DNA from: a bacterium
Lineage (GTDB): Bacteria > Bacteroidota > Bacteroidia > Bacteroidales > Bacteroidaceae
DNA length: 10,878 nucleotides
Assembly (NCBI GenBank): GCA_004559785.1
Contig: SFXD01000074.1
Coordinates: forward strand, 1 to 10,878
Direction of reading: 5' to 3'
Below the pieces are notes generated by a model. That model worked only from the letters and a program-made list of their open reading frames with translations, was not told where the DNA came from and ran no database searches. Below, in pieces: positions 1 to 7,125 of this stretch (positions within the stretch are counted from its first letter, which is position 1; every line of letters begins with the position of its first letter). The position numbers were made by a program, and so were the translations under genes.

Positions 1-103
1 AACCGAAAATTGCCCCACTGCTTGCTATCCATCTGAAACTCATTGAAGTTCTTTGCTATAAGATTACATAATTTTATTTATGGAACAATATGAAAACTCT
101 CTT
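1..103. other. Left-edge segment, next gene not resolvable
   Basis: AT-rich stretch downstream of the glycosyltransferase stop codon. I see no hairpin terminator after that stop, so the leftward polysaccharide transcript probably runs on. Two minus-strand ATG codons, at 43 and at 32, open reading frames that stay open to the window edge. They give MSFRWIASSG and MDSKQWGNFR respectively. Either could be the start of the next gene, but 10 to 14 codons are too few to tell. A plus-strand gene ending near 71 is also possible, because one plus frame is open from the edge to TAA there. Nothing more can be supported. Confidence 0.3.
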
Positions 104-961
104 TCAAGCAAGAGACGAAAGGGCATCGGACAGGAGTTGGTCTATCCTCTCCTTGTGCTCTCTGTAGAGGGAGTAGAGCAGTTTGCCGTTCTTGAGGCTT
201 TGTTCCTTCGTGAAGGCATTGTTCCACAGGCGCATACCGCCTACGCTGAGGCTACGGAAACCAGCATCGTACCATCCTACCTGCAGTCCGCATAGCCAGG
301 CACGCGCACACAGTTCGTAGTCGTCGAACTGGAAAGGAGCGAACCTGTAGTCAATGTGGCGCAGATGGGCGACGAATAGTTCCCTGTTAATCCACATGGG
401 TGCCCTGTTCACCGCCTGCACGAAACAGAACGAGCCCTGCTGCTGCTTTTCTCCGCCATGCGCCCACTGGGCATCGTCCTCGAACCGTATGGATAGCCCG
501 TCCTTGCCTCCGAGTATTGCCATCCGGGGATGTGACTCGAAAAGGCTCACCGCCCGTTCCATCCATCGTATTCCATCGAAGTCGTCGTCGTCCTGCAAGA
601 GGGCTATGTACTTGCCGTTGGCGAGGCGGATGGACTTGTCGTAGGTGATGTTCTCGTACAGGTCGTTGGCGCGCAGCAAGAACTCGTTGGCTCCCGTCAG
701 GGACTTCGTCAGGGCTTGCGTGTGCCTTAGGTCGGAGCCATCGTCAATGACAATGATTTCCACGTCCCCAAACATTCTCAGTTTTGGCAGGACGTGCAAT
801 ACCTGCGCACTCTTGTTATGGCTCTGGATGATAACGCTCACGGCAGGTTGCTTGATGTGCCCCTTGGCTGCCCATGCGGCATAGTTCTTCTTGTTCTTGG
901 TAACGCCAGAGCGTTTCTGTAGGGCAAGTCTGAGCCTTTCGAATGATAGTGATATGTTCAT
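104..961 (-). CDS. Family 2 glycosyltransferase (GT-A fold)
   Basis: A 285-residue protein, predicted to transfer a sugar from a nucleotide-sugar donor to a growing surface polysaccharide at the cytoplasmic face of the inner membrane. The GT2 signature is clear: the first beta strand and nucleotide-binding segment VSVIIQSHNK (residues 41-50), the strand VIDDGS (71-76), the metal-binding acidic cluster QDDDD (123-127) where GT2 enzymes carry DxD, and the distal acidic motif FDDYELC (212-218) resembling the catalytic-base region. No membrane segment is visible. I chose the ATG at 961 because the frame upstream of it only reads antisense to the acyltransferase gene, and because this ATG lies 8 bases after that gene's stop. 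It is the last gene of a flippase-acyltransferase-glycosyltransferase unit. The family is seen directly; donor and acceptor sugars cannot be read from the sequence. Confidence 0.9.
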   Translation of the reverse strand: MNISLSFERLRLALQKRSGVTKNKKNYAAWAAKGHIKQPAVSVIIQSHNKSAQVLHVLPKLRMFGDVEIIVIDDGSDLRHTQALTKSLTGANEFLLRANDLYENITYDKSIRLANGKYIALLQDDDDFDGIRWMERAVSLFESHPRMAILGGKDGLSIRFEDDAQWAHGGEKQQQGSFCFVQAVNRAPMWINRELFVAHLRHIDYRFAPFQFDDYELCARAWLCGLQVGWYDAGFRSLSVGGMRLWNNAFTKEQSLKNGKLLYSLYREHKERIDQLLSDALSSLA

Positions 962-969
962 TATTATTG

Positions 970-2085
970 TTATGTTTTTGCTTGGTTTACTGATTTTCCA
1001 CCTTGCTTCCTGCCGAATAGGTACTCGCTGAAGATGGGGCTGATGCGCAGCACGTTGCTCGCCAGCAGGCAGAACGCCGTCACTACGAGTGCCACCAACA
1101 GGGAGAGCGTGATGCTGAGGACGAAGTTTGGCCTGTTGGCGTTGAGCCATTGTCCCACGAAGGGCATCTTGGGCATGAATATGTAGTGTAGCAGATACAC
1201 ATCCAGCGTACGTTTCCCTATATATTGCAGCATCGCCCCAACAGGCTTGTCTGAGGTGAACGACGAGGCATAGTGGCGGAAGAACATCACCACGATGAGC
1301 ATGGTGCTGTACATGCCGAGGGTACGTGGCAGGTTTGTCCACATAAATCGCAACGTATGCCATCGCAGGAAGTCGGAGCAGCATAAGAATGCCGTTGCCG
1401 CGAGCAAGGGGAAGAAGAGAGGGTGCGAGAAGACCCTCTGTGCCGTATCCCAATGGCGGCGCACGATGTTTCCGAAAAGGAAGAAGTGCATATACCTTAT
1501 TGTCTGAATGATGCTCGTGGTTGCCATGAATTGCGACTTAGGATAGGAGAACCATCTGGGCATGTATGCAGTCTCGTATGCGACAAGGCTCAGCACCCAG
1601 AATGCTACTACCGGCATCCACCCCCACGACTTGCGCTTCCACCCAAGGCGTTGCTCCACGAAGGCGAAGGCATAGTATATAAGGAACATCTGCAGCAGCA
1701 CCCACGTGAACCAGTAGCCCCACTTCATGGGACTGCGCATCGCCTGCATGAAGCAGTTGGCAAAACCGGTCTTGCGGATGACGATATAGGCACACAGGAA
1801 GACAAGGGTGGGAAGCACCTGTATGCGCACCTTCTTCCAGACGAGGGCTGCCACGTCCCCAAGGGTGGCTGCGAAGCGGCTGCTATATGCGAGGAAACCA
1901 CTCACGAAGAAGAACAGGGGCATGCGGAAGAGCACGAGCAACGTCATGGCCGCCGAGGTCTTCTCCGTCTCCTGGAATGCGAGCAGTTCGGTATGATACG
2001 CTACCACCATGAGCATGGTGAAGCCCCTCATGGCATCCAGCCATTGTATTCTCCCATCATATATCTTTCCGTCCATATAGTCCAT
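970..2085 (-). CDS. Membrane acyltransferase, family 3 (AT3, PF01757 type)
   Basis: A 371-residue, strongly hydrophobic protein with about ten predicted membrane helices, the normal size for AT3 enzymes. These move acyl groups, usually acetyl, onto extracytoplasmic sugars. The diagnostic R-X10-H motif is present as Arg20 and His31 (MRGF...AYH). The next conserved block, FRMPLFFFVSGF, is at residues 53-64, and the late motif GKRTLDVYLLH is at about 288-298. Placed between a flippase and a glycosyltransferase, it most likely O-acetylates the repeat unit of the same polysaccharide, which is inference. Start: ATG at 2085 is used, but Met4 at 2076 is equally possible; neither has a good Shine-Dalgarno. 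The 50-base gap to the flippase stop holds a small hairpin (CCTATG 2111-2116 with CATAGG 2123-2128) but no promoter-like element, so co-transcription is likely. Confidence 0.9.
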   Translation of the reverse strand: MDYMDGKIYDGRIQWLDAMRGFTMLMVVAYHTELLAFQETEKTSAAMTLLVLFRMPLFFFVSGFLAYSSRFAATLGDVAALVWKKVRIQVLPTLVFLCAYIVIRKTGFANCFMQAMRSPMKWGYWFTWVLLQMFLIYYAFAFVEQRLGWKRKSWGWMPVVAFWVLSLVAYETAYMPRWFSYPKSQFMATTSIIQTIRYMHFFLFGNIVRRHWDTAQRVFSHPLFFPLLAATAFLCCSDFLRWHTLRFMWTNLPRTLGMYSTMLIVVMFFRHYASSFTSDKPVGAMLQYIGKRTLDVYLLHYIFMPKMPFVGQWLNANRPNFVLSITLSLLVALVVTAFCLLASNVLRISPIFSEYLFGRKQGGKSVNQAKT

Positions 2086-2135
2086 CGCTGTGCTATGAAT
2101 CCTTAGTTTCCCTATGCAATGTCATAGGTACATAA

Positions 2136-3584
2136 TCATTCTGTCCGTCCCCTGCGCAAGAGGTATTGCACGCTCTCCCTCATGATGCGCGCACCGCTCA
2201 GCCATGTCAGCGCGCAATAGAGGGTTGCCGCCATTCCTATGCGACACGACAGGAGCAGGATGGGGATGCGTATGCCAGACGTGGCGAGCCACGTGCCCCA
2301 CATTACGACCACGGAGAAGGCAAGGAACGGGAGCGTGTCGGACAAGGCGTCCCTCCATCTCAGTCCTACAAGCCTCTTTGCCCACCATTGCCATACAAGT
2401 AGCCAAGCCACGCTTGCTGCCACAAAGTAGAGCACCATGGCATGCAGCCCAAGGGGGTAGAGGGCTACCAGCCCTGCCCACGTCACGAGGCTCTGCCCCA
2501 CCGTACACCCCATGTTGACGTCGCTGCGCCCCCGGCTTACCATCAGGCTGGAATAGAGGGTGGATATGGGTACGAATGCCCCGTGCATGCAGAGCATGGC
2601 GAGTACGGTTCCGCTCTCCGCCCATTTCTCTCCGCCCACGAGGATGATGAACTCCCTGGCTATCAGGGCAAGTCCCGTCATGGCAGGGAACGAGACGAAC
2701 GAGGCGAACCTCAGCATCTTGCGAAACACGTTGACGTAGCGACCCCTGTCGTCCGCCACCTGCGCCAGAGTGGGCTGCGCCACTCCCGAGACCATCCCGT
2801 TCACAGTACCCGATGCCATGTCGTCCCATTTGCGTGCCGTGGTATACACGCCTGCCGTATGGCTGTCGAAGCACTTGCCGAGGAGGACGCTGAATGCGTG
2901 ATTGTTTAGTATGTTGAACACGTTGGTGAGCATCAGCCTGCTACTGAATCCCAGCATACCGAGTGCGGGGCGAAGGTCGATGTGCATGGACGGTCGCCAC
3001 GGTGAGTAGTGCCAGCTCATGAGTTGTACTACCAACACGTACATCACAGATTGCGTGACGATGCCCCAATATGCAAACCCATGCCATGCCATGACAACTC
3101 CGACCACGCTGGAGAGCAGCATCGAGACAAGGGAACAGGTATTGGCCTGCCTCACCATGAGGTGTCCGAAGAGATAGGCTCTCTGTACCGTCCCCAGTCC
3201 GGAAAGCAAGAACCCGAGGAAGAGGTAGCGGGCCAGTCCGGTGAGGTCTGGATCGCCATAGAAGTCCGCTATCCAGGGCGCGGCTACCCACAGCATGGCG
3301 TATAGCGACAGGCTTGCCAGCAGGTTGAACCAGAATACTGCATTATACTCCTCGTGCGTGGGATTGCGCCTGTTGCACAGGGCGGGTATGAAGCCACTCT
3401 CCTGTATGGCACAGGCCAGGGCGGCGAAGATGTTGAGCATAGCCACCTTGCCATAGTCGGATGGCGAAAGCAGTCGCATGAGCACCAGCCCGAAGAGGGC
3501 ACCCATCACCTGCATGGCTCCGTTGGACAATCCGCCCCAGAGCATTCCGCTCGCAGCCTTGCGCTTAAGAGAATCATTTTCCAT
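2136..3584 (-). CDS. Wzx-like polysaccharide flippase (MOP superfamily)
   Basis: A 482-residue polytopic membrane protein of the MOP/PST exporter superfamily, closest in pattern to WzxC-like lipopolysaccharide or exopolysaccharide biosynthesis proteins. Family features are the amphipathic N-terminus KRKAASGMLW (7-16), then LLSPSDYG (38-45) after the first membrane helix, then IQESGFIPAL (60-69). The rest is a long run of hydrophobic segments consistent with 12 to 14 helices. Such proteins flip undecaprenyl-linked oligosaccharide repeat units from the inner to the outer leaflet of the inner membrane. It is the first gene of the leftward block and faces the V-ATPase unit divergently across 182 bases. 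The length is normal and no frame break is visible. The family is confident; the transported glycan is unknown. Confidence 0.9.
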   Translation of the reverse strand: MENDSLKRKAASGMLWGGLSNGAMQVMGALFGLVLMRLLSPSDYGKVAMLNIFAALACAIQESGFIPALCNRRNPTHEEYNAVFWFNLLASLSLYAMLWVAAPWIADFYGDPDLTGLARYLFLGFLLSGLGTVQRAYLFGHLMVRQANTCSLVSMLLSSVVGVVMAWHGFAYWGIVTQSVMYVLVVQLMSWHYSPWRPSMHIDLRPALGMLGFSSRLMLTNVFNILNNHAFSVLLGKCFDSHTAGVYTTARKWDDMASGTVNGMVSGVAQPTLAQVADDRGRYVNVFRKMLRFASFVSFPAMTGLALIAREFIILVGGEKWAESGTVLAMLCMHGAFVPISTLYSSLMVSRGRSDVNMGCTVGQSLVTWAGLVALYPLGLHAMVLYFVAASVAWLLVWQWWAKRLVGLRWRDALSDTLPFLAFSVVVMWGTWLATSGIRIPILLLSCRIGMAATLYCALTWLSGARIMRESVQYLLRRGRTE

Positions 3585-3592
3585 ACATGGTG

Positions 3593-3600
3593 CAAATGTA
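3593..3600 (-). promoter_or_regulatory. Possible -7 element for the flippase operon
   Basis: The minus strand reads TACATTTG, a match to the Bacteroidota -7 consensus TAnnTTTG, with its last base 8 bases before the flippase ATG. No TTTG is found at the usual 19-21-base spacing upstream; the nearest is 12 bases away, at the edge of an A/T run (3613-3621). If used, the transcript would have almost no leader. Moderate to weak support. Confidence 0.35.
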
Positions 3601-3684
3601 CGGACTTTTCTCCAAAAAAAAGGTCATGTCGGGGCTTTAATTATCCATTTATACACATTTATGCGTATGAAAGCACCATATTAT

Positions 3685-3715
3685 TTTGCTCTTTGGCGAA
3701 GTTTTGCTAATTTTG
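3685..3715 (+). promoter_or_regulatory. Bacteroidota promoter of the V-ATPase D-I-K operon
   Basis: TTTG at 3685-3688, a 19-base spacer and TAATTTTG at 3708-3715 match the Bacteroidota sigma-ABfr promoter (TTTG, N19-21, TAnnTTTG) without mismatch. Transcription should begin about 5 to 8 bases downstream, leaving a leader of about 45 bases before the ATG at 3767. It shows that subunit D is the first gene of its transcript here, rather than being read from upstream A/B genes. The same arrangement recurs at 10437-10467. Confidence 0.75.
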
Positions 3716-3766
3716 CCCCCATATTCAAACCAGAGGAATAAGGAACAAGCAGAGGATATATAGAGA

Positions 3767-4372
3767 ATGGCTATCAAGTTTCAATATAACAAGACTTCCC
3801 TCCAGCAGATAGAGAAGAGCCTGAAGATGAGGCAACGCACGCTGCCCATCATCAAGAGCAAAGAGACTGCCCTTAGGCTGGAAGTGAAAAAGTGCAAGGA
3901 AGAAGCGGATGCCCTGGAGTCCAAGCTCAGGAGACAGATGGAAGGTTACGAGAGGATGTATGCCCTTTGGGGAGAATTCGACACCTCGCTCGTCTCGCTC
4001 AAGGACTCGCAGTTTACCATCAAGAAAATTGCGGGCGTACGTGTACCTGTTCTTACCAACATCGAGTTGGAGGTAAAGCCATTCGGACTGTTCAGCGCGC
4101 CGAAGTGGTACTTCGACGGTATCAACCTGTTGCAGGGACTGGCAAAGACCGCCGTCGAGCGTGAGTTCGTCTTCGCCAAGCTGCACCTGCTGGAACACGC
4201 ACGTAAGAAGACCACCCAAAAGGTCAACCTCTTTGAGAAGGTACAGATACCCGGGTTCCAGGAGGCTGTAAGGAAAATCAAGCGTTTCATGGAAGACGAG
4301 GAGAACCTCTCCAAGTCCTCGCAGAAGATCCTGAAGTCGCTTCAGGAGAAGAGAAAGGAGACTGTCGCATGA
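3767..4372 (+). CDS. ntpD: V/A-type ATPase subunit D (central rotor stalk)
   Basis: A 201-residue protein with the normal length and layout of V/A-type ATPase subunit D. This central-stalk subunit rotates inside the A3B3 head and couples it to the membrane ring. It is built of long charged N- and C-terminal helices (about 1-65 and 135-201) that should form an antiparallel coiled coil, with a short globular middle containing VRVPVLTNIELEVKPFG. The early stretch QQIEKSLKMRQRTLPIIKSKETAL is the recognisable subunit D N-terminus (LxxLkxrlkxAxrGxxLLKxKrdaL in other members). The stop codon overlaps the subunit I start as ATGA at 4369-4372, implying translational coupling. Oddly, it is the first gene of the unit: the A, B and E genes that precede D in Bacteroides are absent here. 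Confidence 0.95.
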   Translation: MAIKFQYNKTSLQQIEKSLKMRQRTLPIIKSKETALRLEVKKCKEEADALESKLRRQMEGYERMYALWGEFDTSLVSLKDSQFTIKKIAGVRVPVLTNIELEVKPFGLFSAPKWYFDGINLLQGLAKTAVEREFVFAKLHLLEHARKKTTQKVNLFEKVQIPGFQEAVRKIKRFMEDEENLSKSSQKILKSLQEKRKETVA

Positions 4373-6246
4373 TTGAGAGGATGAAGAAGATCACCTTTCT
4401 GGTGACCAACAGCGAATACGAAGGATTCATAACCTCCCTGCGCAACATGGGAGTGGTACACATACAACAACTGCAGCAAGGCGCAAGCAGTCCGCAGATA
4501 CAGCAGGCCATGGATTTGGAGCAACGCTACAGGGCAGCCATGCTTGCCCTGGAAGCCGCAGCCAAGACATTCCGAGGCAAGGTAAGCCCCAAGCCGCTCG
4601 AAGTGACGGACAAGCCGTCCGACACCCTGGAAGCCGTGGAAGGGCTGCAGACCCTGCAGACTGCCATCGAGCACGAGAACGACGAAGTCCGCAAGAACAT
4701 CGACGCACTCGAGCCATGGGGAGAGTTCGACCAGGAAAGGCTACGCGCCCTGGAAATGGAGACTGGCATGAAAGTATGCCACTACAGATGCAGCAGCAAG
4801 TACTTCTCGCAGGAATGGGTGGATAAGTATTTCGCCACACCTGTTGCGGAACAGGACAAACGTACCTATTTCGTGACGTTCAGCCCAGAAACACCCGACA
4901 TACAGGCAGAAAGGCTCTACCTGCCGCAAGGCACACTGGAGGGCTTCAAGGAAAGGGCCCGCCAACTGGAGCAGAGGATGCAGGACGCAAGGGCGCAAAT
5001 GCTCTACGCCAACGACAACCTAAAGCCTTTGCTGAGGCAAGGGCAGGTGGATGCCCTCAACGACATACAGCTGAGCCGAGTCAGGCTTAGCGACGAATCC
5101 GTGGCAGGGGACTATCTCAGGCTGATGGTAGGATGGGTACGTGCCGACGGCGCACAGGCTATCTCGGAGCGACTCGACTCAGAGGGCATATACTACGACA
5201 TCGAGGACCCCGCCTTCGAGGACGACGTGCCCATACAGCTGACCAACGGTTCGTACACTAAGCTCTTCGAGCCAATACTCAGGATGTATTCCCTGCCCAA
5301 CTACCACGACATTGACCCATCGCTGTTCTTCGCCCCATTCTTCATGCTGTTCTTCGGACTGTGCCTGGGGGACGGTGGCTACGGACTTATCGTACTCGTC
5401 GGGGGAGCGTTACTTGCCTGCAAGGGTAGCGGCGACATGCGCAACTACGGCAGACTCGGCATCTGGCTCGGACTGATGACGACGATATGCGGACTGCTCA
5501 CAGGCACCGTCTTCGGCATCGACCTCACACAGCAGGATTGGGCCATACTGGCTCCAGTCAAGCCGTACTTCATCAACGACAATGGGGTTGGCCCCATCTT
5601 CGGCTACTCGCCCATGATGGTATTATCCGTCATCATCGGACTCGTACAGGTACTGCTCGGCATGGTGCTCAAGGGATGCAAGGCCTGGAAGAACTACGGC
5701 TGGCACTATGCCATAGGCTCGTTCTCATGGGTCACCGCCATCATAGCTGCCATCGTCCTCTACGGGCTGCCTGCCTGCGGGGTGCAATTGCACATGGTGG
5801 TACAGTCCTTGCTGACAGGCATCATAGCCGTCGCCGCCGTCGGCATATTCCTATACAACAACCCCGGCAGCTACAAGCGTCCCGCACTCGGGCTGCTCAG
5901 CAACATAGGAGGGGGCGTATGGAGCACATACGGCATGGCTACCGGCCTGCTCGGCGACCTGCTAAGCTACATCCGTCTCTTCGCCCTGGGACTGACCGGA
6001 GGTGTGCTGGGCGGAGTCTTCAACTCCCTGGCGTATGACATGACCTCGTCCCTGCCCTGGACCGTCAGATGGCTTCCCATGCTGCTCATCCTGCTTGCCG
6101 GACATGGCATCACATTCGCCCTAAGCATGATTAGCGCATTCGTCCACCCCATGCGACTGACATTCGTCGAGTTCTTCAAGAACGCCGAGTTCGAGGGCGG
6201 AGGGAAGGAGTTCCAGCCTTTCAGGGAAATCAAGTCCGGCGAATAA
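4369..6246 (+). CDS. ntpI: V/A-type ATPase subunit I (membrane stator, a-subunit homologue)
   Basis: A 625-residue subunit I, equivalent to eukaryotic subunit a. It forms the ion half-channels beside the K ring and anchors the peripheral stalk. Residues 1 to about 300 are hydrophilic and partly coiled coil, starting with MKKITFLVTNSEYEGFITSLRNMGVVHI. From about 315 to the end there are about seven or eight membrane helices. Conserved landmarks are FFMLFFGLCLGDGGYG (Asp335) and LLSYIRLFALGL, whose Arg536 matches the essential Arg that faces the ring carboxylate. The C-terminus has the typical HPMRLTFVEFF. The start at 4369 is backed by AAGGAG at 4355-4360, an unusually good Shine-Dalgarno for this phylum; Met5 is a weaker alternative. 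The final codons lie in a 17-bp tandem duplication that spans the stop codon. Family assignment is certain. Confidence 0.96.
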   Translation: MIERMKKITFLVTNSEYEGFITSLRNMGVVHIQQLQQGASSPQIQQAMDLEQRYRAAMLALEAAAKTFRGKVSPKPLEVTDKPSDTLEAVEGLQTLQTAIEHENDEVRKNIDALEPWGEFDQERLRALEMETGMKVCHYRCSSKYFSQEWVDKYFATPVAEQDKRTYFVTFSPETPDIQAERLYLPQGTLEGFKERARQLEQRMQDARAQMLYANDNLKPLLRQGQVDALNDIQLSRVRLSDESVAGDYLRLMVGWVRADGAQAISERLDSEGIYYDIEDPAFEDDVPIQLTNGSYTKLFEPILRMYSLPNYHDIDPSLFFAPFFMLFFGLCLGDGGYGLIVLVGGALLACKGSGDMRNYGRLGIWLGLMTTICGLLTGTVFGIDLTQQDWAILAPVKPYFINDNGVGPIFGYSPMMVLSVIIGLVQVLLGMVLKGCKAWKNYGWHYAIGSFSWVTAIIAAIVLYGLPACGVQLHMVVQSLLTGIIAVAAVGIFLYNNPGSYKRPALGLLSNIGGGVWSTYGMATGLLGDLLSYIRLFALGLTGGVLGGVFNSLAYDMTSSLPWTVRWLPMLLILLAGHGITFALSMISAFVHPMRLTFVEFFKNAEFEGGGKEFQPFREIKSGE

Positions 6247-6264
6247 TCAAGTCCGGCGAATAAT
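6228..6264 (+). repeat. 17-bp tandem duplication over the subunit I stop codon
   Basis: ATCAAGTCCGGCGAATA occurs at 6229-6245 and again, perfectly, at 6246-6262. With flanking matches, the two copies agree over 20 bases. The first copy supplies the last codons and TAA of subunit I; the second starts on the last base of that stop codon and is not translated in this frame. Confidence 0.95.
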
Positions 6265-6319
6265 AAGAGAACGAAAGAAAAACAATATACAATAACAAAT
6301 ACAAACACAAAACACAATT
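6263..6319 (+). promoter_or_regulatory. A-rich, unstructured leader of the proteolipid gene
   Basis: The spacer before subunit K is extremely A-rich. The last 42 bases (6278-6319) contain 28 A and no G, so they cannot form stable hairpins. Bacteroidota mostly initiate without Shine-Dalgarno pairing, and A-rich open leaders favour initiation. The ring needs about ten K copies per complex, so this probably raises K translation over D and I. The function is inferred. Confidence 0.5.
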
Positions 6320-6763
6320 ATGGAAATCTTATTAGCTTATCTGGGCGTAGCGCTTTGCGTAGCCCTGTCAGGTATCGGTAGCGCATACGGCGTAACCATC
6401 TGTGGCAATGCCGCCATCGGAGCCTTCAAGAAAAACCCCACGGCAAGCGGTTCCTACATGGGACTCTCTGCCCTGCCCTCATCTCAGGGACTGTACGGAT
6501 TCGTGGGCTTCTTCATGCTCAACAGCAAGGTAACGTCCGACATACAGATGCCTGCTGCCTGCGCCATCTTCGGAGTAGGACTCGCACTGGGACTCGTAGC
6601 CCTCTTCTCTGCCATCCGCCAGGCAAAGGTCTGCGCTAACGGCATCAGTGCCATCGGAGCAGGACACAACGCATTCGGTACCACCATGGTGCTCGCCGTG
6701 TTCCCCGAGCTCTACGCCATCCTCGGACTGCTCGTGCTGATTCTCACAGCCAACGCACTCTAA
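6320..6763 (+). CDS. ntpK: V-type ATPase proteolipid subunit K, predicted Na+-binding
   Basis: A 147-residue double-hairpin proteolipid with four membrane helices (about 4-28, 46-68, 79-101 and 118-143) that forms the rotating membrane ring. The first hairpin carries Gln56 (LPSSQGLYGF) rather than a carboxylate; the single ion-binding carboxylate is Glu130 in FPELYAILGLL of helix 4. This is the duplicated V-type layout with one site per subunit. Aligned to Enterococcus hirae NtpK at a constant offset of nine, Leu52, Ser55, Gln56, Gln101 and Glu130 occupy the positions of its Na+ ligands Leu61, Thr64, Gln65, Gln110 and Glu139. That suggests sodium coupling, with one conservative Thr to Ser change. 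It is the last gene of the unit and is followed by a terminator about 80 bases downstream. The family is certain; the ion is inferred. Confidence 0.96.
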   Translation: MEILLAYLGVALCVALSGIGSAYGVTICGNAAIGAFKKNPTASGSYMGLSALPSSQGLYGFVGFFMLNSKVTSDIQMPAACAIFGVGLALGLVALFSAIRQAKVCANGISAIGAGHNAFGTTMVLAVFPELYAILGLLVLILTANAL

Positions 6764-6795
6764 GCGCATACCAGCACAGACAGCCCCCCCGCTCA

Positions 6796-6890
6796 CCGGA
6801 ACACCGGAACATAAGGTGCCGGGGAGACAAGGATATCCCATAGGAAGAGTGGATGGCAGGAAAAGCCATCCGCTCTTCCTCGTTCTTACG
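6796..6890 (+). terminator. Hairpin terminator of the V-ATPase operon
   Basis: An inverted repeat of 16 bp (6842-6857 with 6865-6880, one G-T wobble) encloses a seven-base loop AGGAAAA and is followed by a T-rich tail (TCGTTCTT). This is a strong intrinsic terminator candidate 80 bases after the subunit K stop. A smaller bulged hairpin precedes it (CCGG-AA-CACC at 6796-6805 with GGTGCCGG at 6815-6822). The T tract is interrupted, so termination may be incomplete. Confidence 0.75.
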
Positions 6891-6906
6891 CCATATCGCA
6901 CCACCT

Positions 6907-7113
6907 CGGCTCACGGCTCACCTCTCCTCCCCCTAAACAGGGGGACTGAGGGGGTCTCTCACGGCTCACGGCTCTTCCCCCTAAACAGGGGGACTGAGGG
7001 GGTCTCTCAAGGCTCACGGCTCTTCCCCCTAAACAGGGGGACTGAGGGGGTCTCTCACGGCTCACAGCTCTTCCCCCTAAACAGGGGGACTGAGGGGGTC
7101 TCTAACGGCTCAC
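6907..7113 (+). repeat. Four-copy 48-bp tandem repeat with internal palindrome
   Basis: Four near-identical units with an exact 48-base period have cores starting at 6929, 6977, 7025 and 7073. Each 33-base core begins CCCCCTAAACAGGGGG, a 6-bp hairpin with an AAAC loop, then ACTGA, a second GGGGG, and TCTCTCA. The cores are separated by 15-base linkers of the type CGGCTCACGGCTCTT. Differences between units are few: one base in the core of unit 4, single bases in the linkers, and a longer, GGCTCAC-duplicated lead-in before unit 1. The C5 block can pair with either of the two G5 blocks of its unit. The array ends about 12 bases before the start codon of the outer-membrane protein. Since 48 is a multiple of three, one plus-strand frame stays open as a 16-residue repeat, which I regard as non-coding. 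Confidence 0.95.
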
Positions 7114-7125
7114 ACACAACACGAC

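Noticed and set aside
962..1453. N-terminal extension of the glycosyltransferase to give 449 residues
   Set aside because: The extra part lies fully antisense-in-frame within the acyltransferase gene, has biased shadow composition (many His, Arg, Ala) and precedes a normal GT2 start.
1423..2106. Plus-strand 227-residue frame opposite the acyltransferase
   Set aside because: Shadow of a well-supported membrane protein gene; rich in His, Glu and Pro, with no domain-like pattern.
6784..6790. Run of seven C that might act as a phase-variable tract
   Set aside because: It lies between the ring gene stop and the terminator, in neither a coding region nor a promoter spacer, so slippage would have no evident effect.
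6907..7113. CRISPR array
   Set aside because: The 15-base linkers are themselves nearly identical, so there are no unique spacers, and no cas genes are nearby.
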